A stretch of DNA of 64,000 nucleotides. Origin: an uncultured Rubritalea sp. GTDB taxonomy: Bacteria; Verrucomicrobiota; Verrucomicrobiia; Verrucomicrobiales; Akkermansiaceae. The stretch lies in contig CALAJT010000006.1 of assembly GCA_937923145.1 (NCBI GenBank), positions 16,928 to 80,927 of the forward strand, given 5' to 3'. Shown here piece by piece: positions 26,881-35,961 of this stretch. The notes under the pieces were generated by a model that had not been told where the DNA came from, made no database searches, and saw only the letters and a program-made list of their open reading frames with translations. Every line of letters begins with the position of its first letter. Positions within the stretch are counted from its first letter, which is position 1. The position numbers were made by a program, and so were the translations under genes.

Positions 26881-28593
26881 CTAGATCCAGCTCTCGTCAA
26901 ATTCAGTAGAGTAGCATTTCATCACCGACTTGATCATCGCTCTACCACTCTGCTCTTCATCAAGAAGAATATGGTTTATGCCTGCTTTTTCGTAGGCGTG
27001 TAGGTCAGCCTTAAATTTACATCTGGCATACATTAGGATATCAGGTTTCTTCTCTCTAGCTAGACCAGCAGCTGCTACTGCTAGATCTTTATCTGGGAAT
27101 GTCAGAGCGATCCCACGCGCCTTTTTAATAGCAACTAGATCGAGAGATTCAGGATCTTTTGCATCACCGAAAAGCGCCATGTGACCAGTAGCGATAAGAT
27201 GCTTCACTGTCTTCGGGTTTAGCTCCAAGATGACGACTGGGATATGGTGAGCCTCTAGATTGTGGTGCAGATTTTGTCCCACAGGACCATAGCCACAGAT
27301 GATCACATGTTCCTCTAAGTGGCTGATCTGATCTTGGATAGAGAGCGAGCGTTCATGGGCAGATTTAATCTCATGTTTACGGTGTCTCACTCTATCGGAA
27401 AATGGAAGCATGAGCTTCATGAGGCTAGGTACAACACTCATACTGAGCGCAGTACTGGCTAGGATGATTTGCTCCCAGTTGTTAGTGAAAAACTCAAAGT
27501 CCATTGCGCGGTTTAGAATGACAATAGAGAACTCACCTGTGCTACATAGTGCTGCACTCACGATCATTGCGCGTCCAGTCTGGAGACCTGCTAGTCTGGC
27601 TGAAAAAATAACTACCAAGCCTTTAAGTAGAATCAAGCCCAGTGAAATAATCGATATAATCAGCCAGTTATCCATCACGACACTGAGGTCTATCAATAGA
27701 CCCACAGAGACGAAGAAGATGGTAAGGAATAGGTCCTTAAATGGGAGGACATCAGACAACACACGGTGAGAATAAATAGACTCACTCACTACCACACCAG
27801 CAGCAAAAGCACCTAATGCGGGACTTAGACCGAGCACTCCACTCACCATAGCCACTGCAGCACACAGTCCTATGACAGTTACAGTAAACAGCTCTCTACT
27901 ATTAGTCTGTGCCACAGCATCAAGTATCTGCGGAAGACCGTATTTACTAATAACCAACATTCCAACAGTGAATGAAATTCCTTTGAACAATGCTCCTGTT
28001 AGACTCACACTATCACCACCCGAACTACTAGTTATAGCAGGGACTAGAATCATAAATAAAATTGCCGCAAGATCCTGAAAAATAGCTATCCCCAGAGTTG
28101 TTTTACCCTGTGGACTTTCTGGCAAACCTAGATCCTGAAAGGTCTTCAAGCTTACCGCGGTAGAGGAAAGACTCACCATGAACCCTAGGATAAGCGACAT
28201 TTCCCAACTAAGATTAAATGCTAGTCCGAGTAACACAGTCACCAAGAGACAAAGTATCACCTGCACACCTCCACCCATAAGAAACGCTCGCTTCAGAGCC
28301 TTAAGTTCACCAATAGAAAATTCAATACCAATCGTGAATAGTAGTAAGACGATACCTACCTCAGACAAGGAATGAACTAGACCTACATCAGCAACTCCAG
28401 CCCACTCCAGCGCACCACTATTAGAGAGAATTAGTCCGCATAAAAAATATCCTACGAGTAACGACTGCCTAAAACGACTAAACAGCAAAGACACCACCAC
28501 TACCGAACTGAGTACTAGGGTAAGAAGTGTGAAAAACGGAGGTACTGCAACTCCAGCGGCAAGAGTATGAAGAAGATTCTCGAAATAAGTCAT
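26881..28593 (-). CDS. Kef-type cation:proton antiporter with RCK N-domain
   Basis: 570 residues from ATG 28593; a TTG four codons upstream is possible. Residues about 1-385 hold some 12 membrane helices with CPA2 features (LPESPQGKTTLGIAIFQDLAAILFM, ALGAFAAGVVVSES, STGEFSIVIL). Residues about 410-560 form the TrkA-N/RCK Rossmann domain (HVIICGYGPVGQNLHHNLE, FGDAKDPESLDL). The protein exchanges K+ (or Na+) for protons across the inner membrane, gated by a nucleotide or other ligand bound to the RCK domain. KefB/YbaL-like by architecture; no glutathione-specific features were judged. Confidence 0.92.
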   Translation of the reverse strand: MTYFENLLHTLAAGVAVPPFFTLLTLVLSSVVVVSLLFSRFRQSLLVGYFLCGLILSNSGALEWAGVADVGLVHSLSEVGIVLLLFTIGIEFSIGELKALKRAFLMGGGVQVILCLLVTVLLGLAFNLSWEMSLILGFMVSLSSTAVSLKTFQDLGLPESPQGKTTLGIAIFQDLAAILFMILVPAITSSSGGDSVSLTGALFKGISFTVGMLVISKYGLPQILDAVAQTNSRELFTVTVIGLCAAVAMVSGVLGLSPALGAFAAGVVVSESIYSHRVLSDVLPFKDLFLTIFFVSVGLLIDLSVVMDNWLIISIISLGLILLKGLVVIFSARLAGLQTGRAMIVSAALCSTGEFSIVILNRAMDFEFFTNNWEQIILASTALSMSVVPSLMKLMLPFSDRVRHRKHEIKSAHERSLSIQDQISHLEEHVIICGYGPVGQNLHHNLEAHHIPVVILELNPKTVKHLIATGHMALFGDAKDPESLDLVAIKKARGIALTFPDKDLAVAAAGLAREKKPDILMYARCKFKADLHAYEKAGINHILLDEEQSGRAMIKSVMKCYSTEFDESWI

Positions 28594-28879
28594 GTGGATG
28601 AACAATACTTAATCGGTTTTAATAAGAAGATCAAGAAAGCAACTCTCCAAATATTGTCTCATAGGAACTCAGTGTTTTGATTAAATTGATGTATTAGAAA
28701 TTCTAATGATCTGCTCATGGCTTCTCATAGATAAATAGGAATGTTAAATACACTAACAGCTTTATCTGTTAGGAAAGGAACTGATGTGTCCATGAGTCCC
28801 ATATAAATTACTAGAATTACCACGATATTTGGTTTCTGCCGCGATGAATATCTAAGCTCTTTAACCTGCCAGATATTAA

Positions 28880-31399
28880 TTAAGGATTAATCAACGGGTC
28901 GCGAATGATTACCCACCCTTCTTGGTCAGCAGTAGCGGTGACTCGGAGTGCTTTTATTTTTTGAGGTTTACCGAATATTATCACTCCTTCACCTTGAGTG
29001 ATGGGGACTCCAGATAGCCATGTAGTGCCATCAGTTGAGTATTCTAATGTACCAGTTTTTAAAATGTCATCATCAGAGCCTGGTTTGCCAGTAGGTAGGA
29101 TGATTTTATTTGTGTTAAAGGCTGTGGTGAATCTCAGTGTCCAAGTATCACCTTTAAAGATCTTACGGTTCGAGTGGAAATAAGTCTCGGGCATGTAATC
29201 TGATAGATTACCAGTGTTTCTATTCATATAGTGAGTGACATTAGTTAGCACTGAGAATGGAGGCTCTTGATACTCTGATTTATCAAACATGACGTTTCCC
29301 TGTGAGTCATTTCCATTGATGCCGCTGACTACTATATTTACCTTATATTTTAAATTTGGATTAGTGCCGAGTAGGTTGAACTTTAGCCTAGTGATTTGAT
29401 TTTCAAAGAGGAGATTGTTAGAGAAGGGCTTTGCAAAATATTTAAAGCTTCCTTGTGAAATATAGGCTGAGTGGATCTTCAGATTATGAGCTCCTTTTAT
29501 CCGCTGGAGATCTGCGAACCATATACCATCAGAATCTATCGTTACAGGATAGCTGAGTAAGGTTGGCTTTAGGGTTGAAATATTGGCTTCTGTCCATTCT
29601 CCCAAGGGTAGTCGAATCGCACCACCTTCTATTTTCGAGAGCCTACCGTTATTAGTGAGCGTTCTAAATTTTAGAGTCTTTAGCTGCTCTACAGAAAAAG
29701 TTTCTCCTCTGTAAATGGTCGACTCAGTAGTGGGTTCTGATCCATCAATAGTATAAACCGTAGTGCTTACAGAGTATGCCGGCTGGATAGAGATACCTCC
29801 ACGATTTAGCACTCCCATGGGAGGCTTAACTCTGTATTTCACATCTAAGGTGTCTAGGTAGGATAGATGGAGACCTAGGCGTTGGTAGAAGTCTGACCAG
29901 AGACGCTGATTTTGATCTGTCCAGCCTACCTCTGCTGTGGCGCTAGCTCTCGGCCAGAATTTATAATCTGCCTCATCAGGAGTGATTACATATTCAGTCC
30001 AGAGATTGCATTGCACACCTTTGATAAATTTCTGCTGTGAGCTAGTAAGCTTTCCAGTCATGAGGGGGTCCCAGTTATAAGCTCTCTCCGTGTCTAAAAC
30101 TCCTGACGTCAAAGGGCCAGTCTCACTGTGACCGGGGTATAGCTTATCAAGATAGCAATGTCGGGCTGGAGCCATTACCGTAGGGTGTCCTTTTCTGGCA
30201 GCATCTAGACCAGTTTCTACAGAGTTCCGTGCCATGATAGCGGTATTTTTAGAAAGTCTACCACCACGCATGATTTCATTCCAGCCCATCATCTCTTTGC
30301 CGTGTTTTTTGATAATACCTTCGAGGCTGAGATTGAAATACACCTGTAGGTCAGAGACGTTTTTCATCCCTTTTTTCTGCATGAATGCTCTATGCTCAGG
30401 AGATTTTTTCCATATATTATGGTCTATCTCATGACCTCCAATATGGATATATTGATTGGGGAAAAGTGATGCTACTTCTTCGATTATTTTATCGAGCATG
30501 AGGTAGTTTTCCTCACGCACTACAGAGATTACATTTTTTACAACTTCTTTGCCCTCATCAGAAGTCAGTCTCACATCAGGATATGCTGTGCAGAGTGCTA
30601 AACTATGACCGGGAAGATTTATTTCAGGGATAATTGTGATGTGTCTTTCCGCTGCATAAGCCACGATTTCTTTAATATCTTCTTGTGTGTAGAAGCCTCC
30701 ATATTTTGGATTGTCTTGGTCTTTTACTATTTGATCGCGTTCTGGAGTTCGCATCTCAGTATCTTCACCATGCCAGGCTCCAACAGTAGTGAGTTTAGGG
30801 TAGCTTTTGATTTGGATTCTCCAGCCTTCATCGTCTGTTAGATGCCAGTGAAACACATTCATCTTGTGAGCAGCCATTGTATCTAACAGATGCTTCACGT
30901 AATCTTTACCATAGAAGTGACGAGCCTCATCTAGCATAAGTCCACGCGATGCAAAACGTGGTGAATCTTTTATGATGCAGCTATCAATACTCCAATTAGT
31001 TGCATTAGACCTAATCATCTGTAGTAGAGTCTGAGTAGCATAGAATGCACCGATTTCACTGTTACTAGTGACAGTGATTCGACCTCCGTTAACATTGATA
31101 GTGTAAGATTGGTCGTTGGCAACATCTCCTGTTTTTTTGAATACAAGGTTAGGTGAATCTGCTCCTATTACTGATGGAATATTGAACTGTCGATTTAGGG
31201 ACTTGCTGAAGATACGTGTAAATGCTTCTGAGAAAGCTGGGTCACTCTGAATCTGTAGCGAATCAAAAACTACAGCTGGAGTATTCATACTACTGTAGTT
31301 GTTCGTCTTCGGGATTAAAGGGGGCTGTGAAGGCGGAGCTGGAAATGCTGTAGCAGTACTAATTAATAAAGTCAGAGTTAGGGCGCAGATAGATTTCAT
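28880..31399 (-). CDS. GH20 beta-N-acetylhexosaminidase with altered catalytic pair
   Basis: 839 residues with a signal peptide (ends TATA-FPAP). Domains: GH20b-like alpha/beta domain about 40-145; GH20 TIM barrel about 150-510 (RGLMLDEARHFYGKD, MNVFHWHLTDDEGWRI, IPEINLPGHS, CNLWTEYV); a chitobiase C-terminal/FN3-associated strand region (VYTIDGSEPTTEST, about 545-600); and a C-terminal discoidin-like beta domain about 690-835. It should remove terminal GlcNAc/GalNAc from glycans in the periplasm or outside. The usual GGDE catalytic motif reads GGHE (H323-E324), so the Asp that orients the substrate acetamido group is replaced. Activity is therefore uncertain. Confidence 0.9.
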   Translation of the reverse strand: MKSICALTLTLLISTATAFPAPPSQPPLIPKTNNYSSMNTPAVVFDSLQIQSDPAFSEAFTRIFSKSLNRQFNIPSVIGADSPNLVFKKTGDVANDQSYTINVNGGRITVTSNSEIGAFYATQTLLQMIRSNATNWSIDSCIIKDSPRFASRGLMLDEARHFYGKDYVKHLLDTMAAHKMNVFHWHLTDDEGWRIQIKSYPKLTTVGAWHGEDTEMRTPERDQIVKDQDNPKYGGFYTQEDIKEIVAYAAERHITIIPEINLPGHSLALCTAYPDVRLTSDEGKEVVKNVISVVREENYLMLDKIIEEVASLFPNQYIHIGGHEIDHNIWKKSPEHRAFMQKKGMKNVSDLQVYFNLSLEGIIKKHGKEMMGWNEIMRGGRLSKNTAIMARNSVETGLDAARKGHPTVMAPARHCYLDKLYPGHSETGPLTSGVLDTERAYNWDPLMTGKLTSSQQKFIKGVQCNLWTEYVITPDEADYKFWPRASATAEVGWTDQNQRLWSDFYQRLGLHLSYLDTLDVKYRVKPPMGVLNRGGISIQPAYSVSTTVYTIDGSEPTTESTIYRGETFSVEQLKTLKFRTLTNNGRLSKIEGGAIRLPLGEWTEANISTLKPTLLSYPVTIDSDGIWFADLQRIKGAHNLKIHSAYISQGSFKYFAKPFSNNLLFENQITRLKFNLLGTNPNLKYKVNIVVSGINGNDSQGNVMFDKSEYQEPPFSVLTNVTHYMNRNTGNLSDYMPETYFHSNRKIFKGDTWTLRFTTAFNTNKIILPTGKPGSDDDILKTGTLEYSTDGTTWLSGVPITQGEGVIIFGKPQKIKALRVTATADQEGWVIIRDPLINP

Positions 31400-31568
31400 A
31401 AAAGTAGATGAGATAGAATAGTACTTATGATCATCTTCTACGAGAATGGGGTCAAGAGGAAAAGAATCAGCCGGATATTAAATCATGCTTCTATGTGGTG
31501 TATGAGCATCTATTTCTAGATCCTATCTTTCTACTGGCGAAAGCAGAATTAGCCATTAGCGTGTGGCT

Positions 31569-32591
31569 ATGGAAAAAAGAAGATTAGGTAAAAGTGGTAT
31601 GGTGGTGAGCGTGATAGGGCTTGGGACGATGACCTTCGGCACTCAAGCAGATAAGGAAGAAAGCTACAAAATCATGGATGCCGCAGTAGAAGGTGGGATA
31701 GATTTCTTTGACGCTGCAGAGCTCTATCCTATACCAGCAAGTAAGGAACTAGCTGGTCTAACAGAAGAGTGGATAGGTAGCTGGATACGTGATCAGGGGA
31801 TTAAGCGTGAGTCCCTCATACTAGCCAGTAAAGTAGCTGGACCTGCACACGGATGGTTTAATCCTCCTGTTAGATCTGACAAGTCAGCGGTAGATGGATT
31901 CACTATCCGCCGAGCACTTGAGGGGAGTCTGAAGCGCATGAAGACTGACTACATAGACCTCTATCAAGTTCATTGGCCAGATAGCGGGATGCGTGCGTTG
32001 GATGCTATTGAAACACTAGATAATCTCGTCCGTGAAGGCAAAATCCGTGCTTATGGAGTATCTAATGAAACATGCTACGGTCTCATGAAGTGGCTCTCAG
32101 CGGCGGATGCAGAGGGATTAAAAAGAGCGGATACCATTCAGAATAATTTCTCAGTAAACAACCGCCGATTCGAAGATGAACTAGGTGCTTGTTGTCTAGG
32201 CGAAGGCGTTAGTTCGCTGCCTTATTCACCTCTTGGTGGCGGAGTTCTGGCTGGTAAATACGGCAAAGGCGCTACACCTAAAGGAGCTAGATTTTCAGAG
32301 TATTTAAAGGGTAATGAGCGGCAACTTCTGATGGCATCAAGATTCGTCAATGAGAATACTCTCGCTAACACCGAAGCTATTCACACTATTGCTGAGCGCG
32401 AGGGGATAGACCCAGTTACCTTTGCTATCGCATGGAGTAAGCAGCATGAATTCGTAGCTTCCACACTGATAGGAGTCAGTAAACTGGATCAATTAGCTGC
32501 TCACATTGCCGCTGCGGAAGTGACCATCAGCTCTGAGGTGATGAAGGAAATCGATGAGCTAAATAAATTAAATCTTTATCCTATGGGTTAG
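31569..32591 (+). CDS. Aldo/keto reductase (Tas-like)
   Basis: 340 residues from ATG 31569 (a GTG two codons upstream is open). TIM-barrel AKR features: LGKSGMVVSVIGLGTMTFG, FFDAAELYP (Asp and catalytic Tyr), LILASKVAG (Lys), YIDLYQVHWPD (His), and VASTLIGVSKLDQLAAHI for NADPH binding. AELYPIP and the GLTEEWIG segment resemble E. coli Tas, for which no settled substrate is known to me. Stands alone; 53 bases before the channel gene. Confidence 0.93.
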   Translation: MEKRRLGKSGMVVSVIGLGTMTFGTQADKEESYKIMDAAVEGGIDFFDAAELYPIPASKELAGLTEEWIGSWIRDQGIKRESLILASKVAGPAHGWFNPPVRSDKSAVDGFTIRRALEGSLKRMKTDYIDLYQVHWPDSGMRALDAIETLDNLVREGKIRAYGVSNETCYGLMKWLSAADAEGLKRADTIQNNFSVNNRRFEDELGACCLGEGVSSLPYSPLGGGVLAGKYGKGATPKGARFSEYLKGNERQLLMASRFVNENTLANTEAIHTIAEREGIDPVTFAIAWSKQHEFVASTLIGVSKLDQLAAHIAAAEVTISSEVMKEIDELNKLNLYPMG

Positions 32592-32644
32592 TGATCTCTA
32601 AAGAGAGTATTTTAAATCTTACGGAAGTGTGCTAGTGGTGAGGC

Positions 32645-33727
32645 ATGTTAAGGATGATTAGATGTGTATTACAGGGCTTTTTAATGAGTGTATTTATGAT
32701 CAGCACATTAGCTGCTCAGGAAAACGATAAGTTGAAGGTCGGTGTGAGCGGGAGTAAGCCGTTTGTGGTTCAAGAGGGCGAGAGTGTCAGTGGGCTATCA
32801 GTAGATATCTGGGAAAAGATGGCTCTCAAGACTGGAGAAGGATTTGAGTATAAGCAGATATCTAGTGTGAAGGATGGCCTAGCGCAGCTTGCCACTGGTG
32901 AGGTAGATGTTCTTGTAGGACCTATTAGTATCACAGCAGATAGGCAGCAAAAATTTGAGTTCACACAGCCGTATTTTAATTCGAGTCTAGGTATTGTTTC
33001 TAAAGATGTAGGTCCAACGATCTGGGATAGGGTGAAGCCTTTTTTCAGTAAGACATTTTTTGTCGCTATTGGAGCCTTCATGATCATACTTGGAATAGTA
33101 GGTTTCCTAGTCTGGGTGGTAGAGCGTAAGACCTCAGATGGACCATTTAGCGAAGGTCCAGTCAAAGGCTTGGGGAATGGAATTTGGCTTGCACTCGTGA
33201 CGATGACTACCGTGGGCTATGGTGATTTAGCTCCTCGTACGGTCATGGGTAGAATCGTATTAGGAGGATGGATGGTGGTGGCATTAGTGTCAGCTACTTC
33301 TCTGTTAGCTGGTCTAGCTGGGACGATTGCAATGTCCTCTGGAAATGGCGTTAAAATAGAAGTTGCTGGGGATCTAGATGGCGAACGTGTAGCTGTAGTT
33401 AGAGACAGTCCCAGTGTGGAATTTGTCAGTAGGCATGAAGGTCAAAAGGTTTATACAGAAAGTTTAGATGCATCGATGAATCTGTTAAAAAATGATGAAG
33501 TCAGTGCAGTGGTATTTGATCGTCCCCAGATGCGTTATTATTTAGAAAAAAACCCTATTGAGGGAGCGAATGTTTCTTTAAAAAAATACCGTCCTCAAGG
33601 ATATGGCTTCGTCTTCAAAAAGGGAGATTCTAGGGCGGATAAGTATAATCTCATACTTCTAACTCTCCAAGAAGAAGGCGCTCTTAGTGAGGTAGAAGAT
33701 GACTGGCTTCCCAAAGTTACCGAGTAG
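32645..33727 (+). CDS. Glutamate-receptor-like potassium channel (GluR0 architecture)
   Basis: 360 residues. A signal peptide (about 1-24) is followed by a split periplasmic-binding domain (S1 about 30-120, S2 about 230-355) interrupted by a channel: first helix about 136-158, pore loop about 180-195 carrying TTVGYGD (189-194), second helix about 200-228. TVGYGD is the potassium selectivity filter. This S1-TM-P-TM-S2 arrangement matches the prokaryotic ionotropic glutamate receptors such as GluR0, so an amino acid or similar ligand probably gates K+ flow across the inner membrane. S1 has the SBP_bac_3 pattern (KVGVSGSKPF, GEVDVLVGPISIT, FTQPYF). The ligand is unknown. Confidence 0.9.
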   Translation: MLRMIRCVLQGFLMSVFMISTLAAQENDKLKVGVSGSKPFVVQEGESVSGLSVDIWEKMALKTGEGFEYKQISSVKDGLAQLATGEVDVLVGPISITADRQQKFEFTQPYFNSSLGIVSKDVGPTIWDRVKPFFSKTFFVAIGAFMIILGIVGFLVWVVERKTSDGPFSEGPVKGLGNGIWLALVTMTTVGYGDLAPRTVMGRIVLGGWMVVALVSATSLLAGLAGTIAMSSGNGVKIEVAGDLDGERVAVVRDSPSVEFVSRHEGQKVYTESLDASMNLLKNDEVSAVVFDRPQMRYYLEKNPIEGANVSLKKYRPQGYGFVFKKGDSRADKYNLILLTLQEEGALSEVEDDWLPKVTE

Positions 33728-33775
33728 AGAAAAATAAATCATTTTTTTACTCTAACAATATGAATTGAAATCCAC

Positions 33776-33805
33776 TTGACCTTCCTAAAAGCGGGCTCAT
33801 ATTAT
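33776..33805 (+). promoter_or_regulatory. Sigma70-type promoter of the ferritin gene
   Basis: TTGACC (33776-33781), 18-base spacer, TATTAT (33800-33805). It overlaps the upstream in-frame ATG at 33804, which supports translation starting at ATG 33834 instead. Confidence 0.65.
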
Positions 33806-33833
33806 GAAAAATAATCTATTAACACATAATATC

Positions 33834-34334
33834 ATGATCCATCCAAAACTAGCAGACGCACTCAACGCCCAAATCGCACAGGAACTCACCGCTTCATATA
33901 GCTATCTGGGAATGTCCACATACTTTGACGAACAAAGTCTAGATGGATTTGCTAGCTGGATGCTGAATCAGCATAATGAAGAACAGGAGCATGCTATGAA
34001 ATTGCTTACTTATCTACAAGACCGTGGCGGTAGTGTTTCACTAGCTGCGATTCCTAGCCCTAGAGTTACTTTTTCAACGCCTCTAGAAGTTTTCAAGATC
34101 TCTCTAGAGATGGAGTGTGAGAATACCAAATCAATCAATGAACTCTATGAACTAGCGCTCAAATTAAACGACCACGCTACCAAGAGTCACCTCCAGTGGT
34201 TTCTTGATGAGCAAGTGGAAGAAGAAAAAAGCATGGAAGACGTGATCGCTCTGTTAGAGCGTATAGGTGATGACACTGCTGGGCTTCTCTACATGGACGA
34301 TAAGTTAGGTCAGCGTAAGGCTGAGGAAGAGTAG
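33834..34334 (+). CDS. ftnA: Bacterial non-haem ferritin
   Basis: 166 residues from ATG 33834. Four-helix ferritin: NAQIAQELTASYSYLGMSTYF (first ferroxidase Glu and Tyr), NEEQEHAMKLLTYL (ExxH of the diiron site), LEMECENTKSINELYELA and SHLQWFLDEQVEEEKSM (later Glu/Gln ligands). Stores iron as ferric mineral in 24-subunit shells and limits oxidative damage. A start at 33804 is excluded by overlap with a strong -10 box. No Fur-type palindrome was noticed in the short upstream region. Confidence 0.95.
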   Translation: MIHPKLADALNAQIAQELTASYSYLGMSTYFDEQSLDGFASWMLNQHNEEQEHAMKLLTYLQDRGGSVSLAAIPSPRVTFSTPLEVFKISLEMECENTKSINELYELALKLNDHATKSHLQWFLDEQVEEEKSMEDVIALLERIGDDTAGLLYMDDKLGQRKAEEE

Positions 34335-34363
34335 TTAGTTGTGCCTTTGGCAGAGTTATGCTC

Positions 34364-34837
34364 CTAAATGACAAACTCTAACAGTAACGTCTGGATAGAG
34401 GTATAAAAGTGATTACGTATGACTGCGGCTCGGACATCTGAGTCGAGGTCATCAAGATCTTCTTCTGTCGTTATATCATCCACTTTACTGAGATCGTGTT
34501 GATGCTCCAGAGAGAGGCGTGCTTGGTTGACGGTGCCATACCATGTCATAGCATCTTCTTTACTTATAAATATAGATCCAGCGTGATCTTCATCCCTTGG
34601 AGCTGCAGATATAGCACGTGATACGAATGTGATCTGGTCGTTGAATTGAGTGACAATGTCTGGGACTACAAATTCTTTCCAATCATCATTCTGCACCATC
34701 CTAGAAGAAATCTGATCGTAGAGCGGGGGACCAGGAAGGTTAGTTGCATCAGCACAGATGAGCTCCAGAATCATCCAGTCTGTTAATGAGTCAGCATCGA
34801 TCCGGAGACCGCCGTCTAGTGTGGGTGCCATTGTCAT
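34364..34837 (-). CDS. DUF2017 family protein, ClpS-linked
   Basis: 157 residues, acidic, without signal or membrane segments. It has no catalytic motif that I can name. The identification as DUF2017 rests on location directly after clpS (6 bases apart), where such genes are typically found in other phyla, together with its size and Leu/Asp-rich helical character. It ends near the 3' end of the ferritin gene, with which it converges. A role as partner or regulator of ClpS-ClpAP proteolysis is only inference. Confidence 0.6.
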   Translation of the reverse strand: MTMAPTLDGGLRIDADSLTDWMILELICADATNLPGPPLYDQISSRMVQNDDWKEFVVPDIVTQFNDQITFVSRAISAAPRDEDHAGSIFISKEDAMTWYGTVNQARLSLEHQHDLSKVDDITTEEDLDDLDSDVRAAVIRNHFYTSIQTLLLEFVI

Positions 34838-34843
34838 GATTAT

Positions 34844-35116
34844 TTAATCCTCTTTTTCCATCGAGGCATTTAACTGATACGAGTGGAGTTGCTGAACATA
34901 AAATTCAGCTTTTTCTTTTTCGCCAGACCATACGAGTGAACGTCCTTTTTGGTGGACTTGCATCATGAGCGCGGTAGCTTTTTCGTCAGAGTAGCCGAAT
35001 ACCTTTTTAAAAATAGTAGTCACGTATTGCATCAGATTCACAGGGTCATCATAGACGATGACTGTCCAAGGCATCGCTAGTTGTGTGTTCTTTTTGGTTT
35101 GTGTCTCTGTTGCCAT
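34844..35116 (-). CDS. clpS: ATP-dependent Clp protease adaptor ClpS
   Basis: 90 residues from ATG 35116 (MATETQTKK). The core has WTVIVYDDPVNLMQYVTTIFKKVFGYSDEKA, with the Asp/Asn-binding pocket residues of the N-degron site, and MMQVHQKGRSLVWSGEKEKAEFYVQQLH. ClpS delivers N-end-rule substrates to ClpA. The normal HxxGRA-like segment reads VHQKGRSLV. The frame is open upstream by 17 codons into the ABC gene end, but ATG 35116 matches normal ClpS starts. It lies 28 bases after the ABC ATPase stop. Confidence 0.93.
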   Translation of the reverse strand: MATETQTKKNTQLAMPWTVIVYDDPVNLMQYVTTIFKKVFGYSDEKATALMMQVHQKGRSLVWSGEKEKAEFYVQQLHSYQLNASMEKED

Positions 35117-35144
35117 AGGGTGAAGAGTTGGGGATAGTAATATT

Positions 35145-35939
35145 CTAGAGCATCGTTGGGATAGCATCTAGCAGTTTTTTCGTGTAGGCATGCTCAGGCT
35201 GATTGAACACACGCTCACCATCACCATATTCTACGATTTTTCCTTTATACATGACGGCGATATTATCTGCTAAATAGCGCACTACTGAGAGGTCGTGCGA
35301 AATGAAGATCATCGTGAGATCGAGTTCATCTCTTAGCTTGAGAAGTAAGTTTAGAATCTGAGATTGGATCGATACGTCGAGAGCAGATACTGGCTCGTCT
35401 GCAATGATAAGCTTCGGTTCCGGAGCCAGAGCTCTGGCAATTGCAATACGCTGTCTCTGACCACCTGAAAACTCATGTGGATACTTCTTCATGAAGGATG
35501 GATTCAGACCGACTCGCTCCATCAGAGCGACTACAGCCTCCATCAGATCACTCCTATTCTTAGCTAGCTGAGGATTGCGCTGAGTAAGGGCTTCAGAGAG
35601 AGTAGAGTAGATGGTCATGCGTGGATTTAGCGATGCATAGGGATCTTGGAAGATCATCTGAAAATCTAGCCTACGTTTACGGACTTCACCACTACTTAGT
35701 TTACTCAGATTCTCGCCTTCTAATATGATATCTCCAGAGGTGGAAGGGATCAACTGCATGATAGTGCGGGAGAGTGTGGACTTGCCACAACCTGACTCAC
35801 CAACGAGCCCTAGAATCTCACCTTTTTTTATCGATAGCGTGATTCCGTCTACTGCCTTTACGGAGTCCACTTGCTTTTGGATCAAGAGACCCTCTTTGAT
35901 AGGGAAATGAGTTTTTACGTCTTGGAGATCTAGGAACAT
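35145..35939 (-). CDS. Oligopeptide-type ABC transporter ATP-binding protein (OppF/DppF-like)
   Basis: 264 residues. Walker A GLVGESGCGKSTLSRTI, Q-loop FQDPYASLNPRM, signature FSGGQRQRIAIARAL, Walker B KLIIADEPVSALDV and H-loop IFISHDLSVV. The ESGCGKST and QDPYASLNPR motifs are those of peptide/nickel importer ATPases. It is shorter than a typical OppF (about 320 residues): the C-terminal oligopeptide/dipeptide domain is reduced to HAYTKKLLDAIP. No permease or second ATPase genes lie next to it, so partners must be elsewhere. It is 22 bases downstream of proS. Confidence 0.93.
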   Translation of the reverse strand: MFLDLQDVKTHFPIKEGLLIQKQVDSVKAVDGITLSIKKGEILGLVGESGCGKSTLSRTIMQLIPSTSGDIILEGENLSKLSSGEVRKRRLDFQMIFQDPYASLNPRMTIYSTLSEALTQRNPQLAKNRSDLMEAVVALMERVGLNPSFMKKYPHEFSGGQRQRIAIARALAPEPKLIIADEPVSALDVSIQSQILNLLLKLRDELDLTMIFISHDLSVVRYLADNIAVMYKGKIVEYGDGERVFNQPEHAYTKKLLDAIPTML

Positions 35940-35961
35940 AGGATTAGTAGAAATAAGTTAT

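Noticed and set aside
33804..33833. Upstream ATG for ferritin
   Set aside because: It overlaps a good -10 box, and the internal ATG gives the usual ferritin start.
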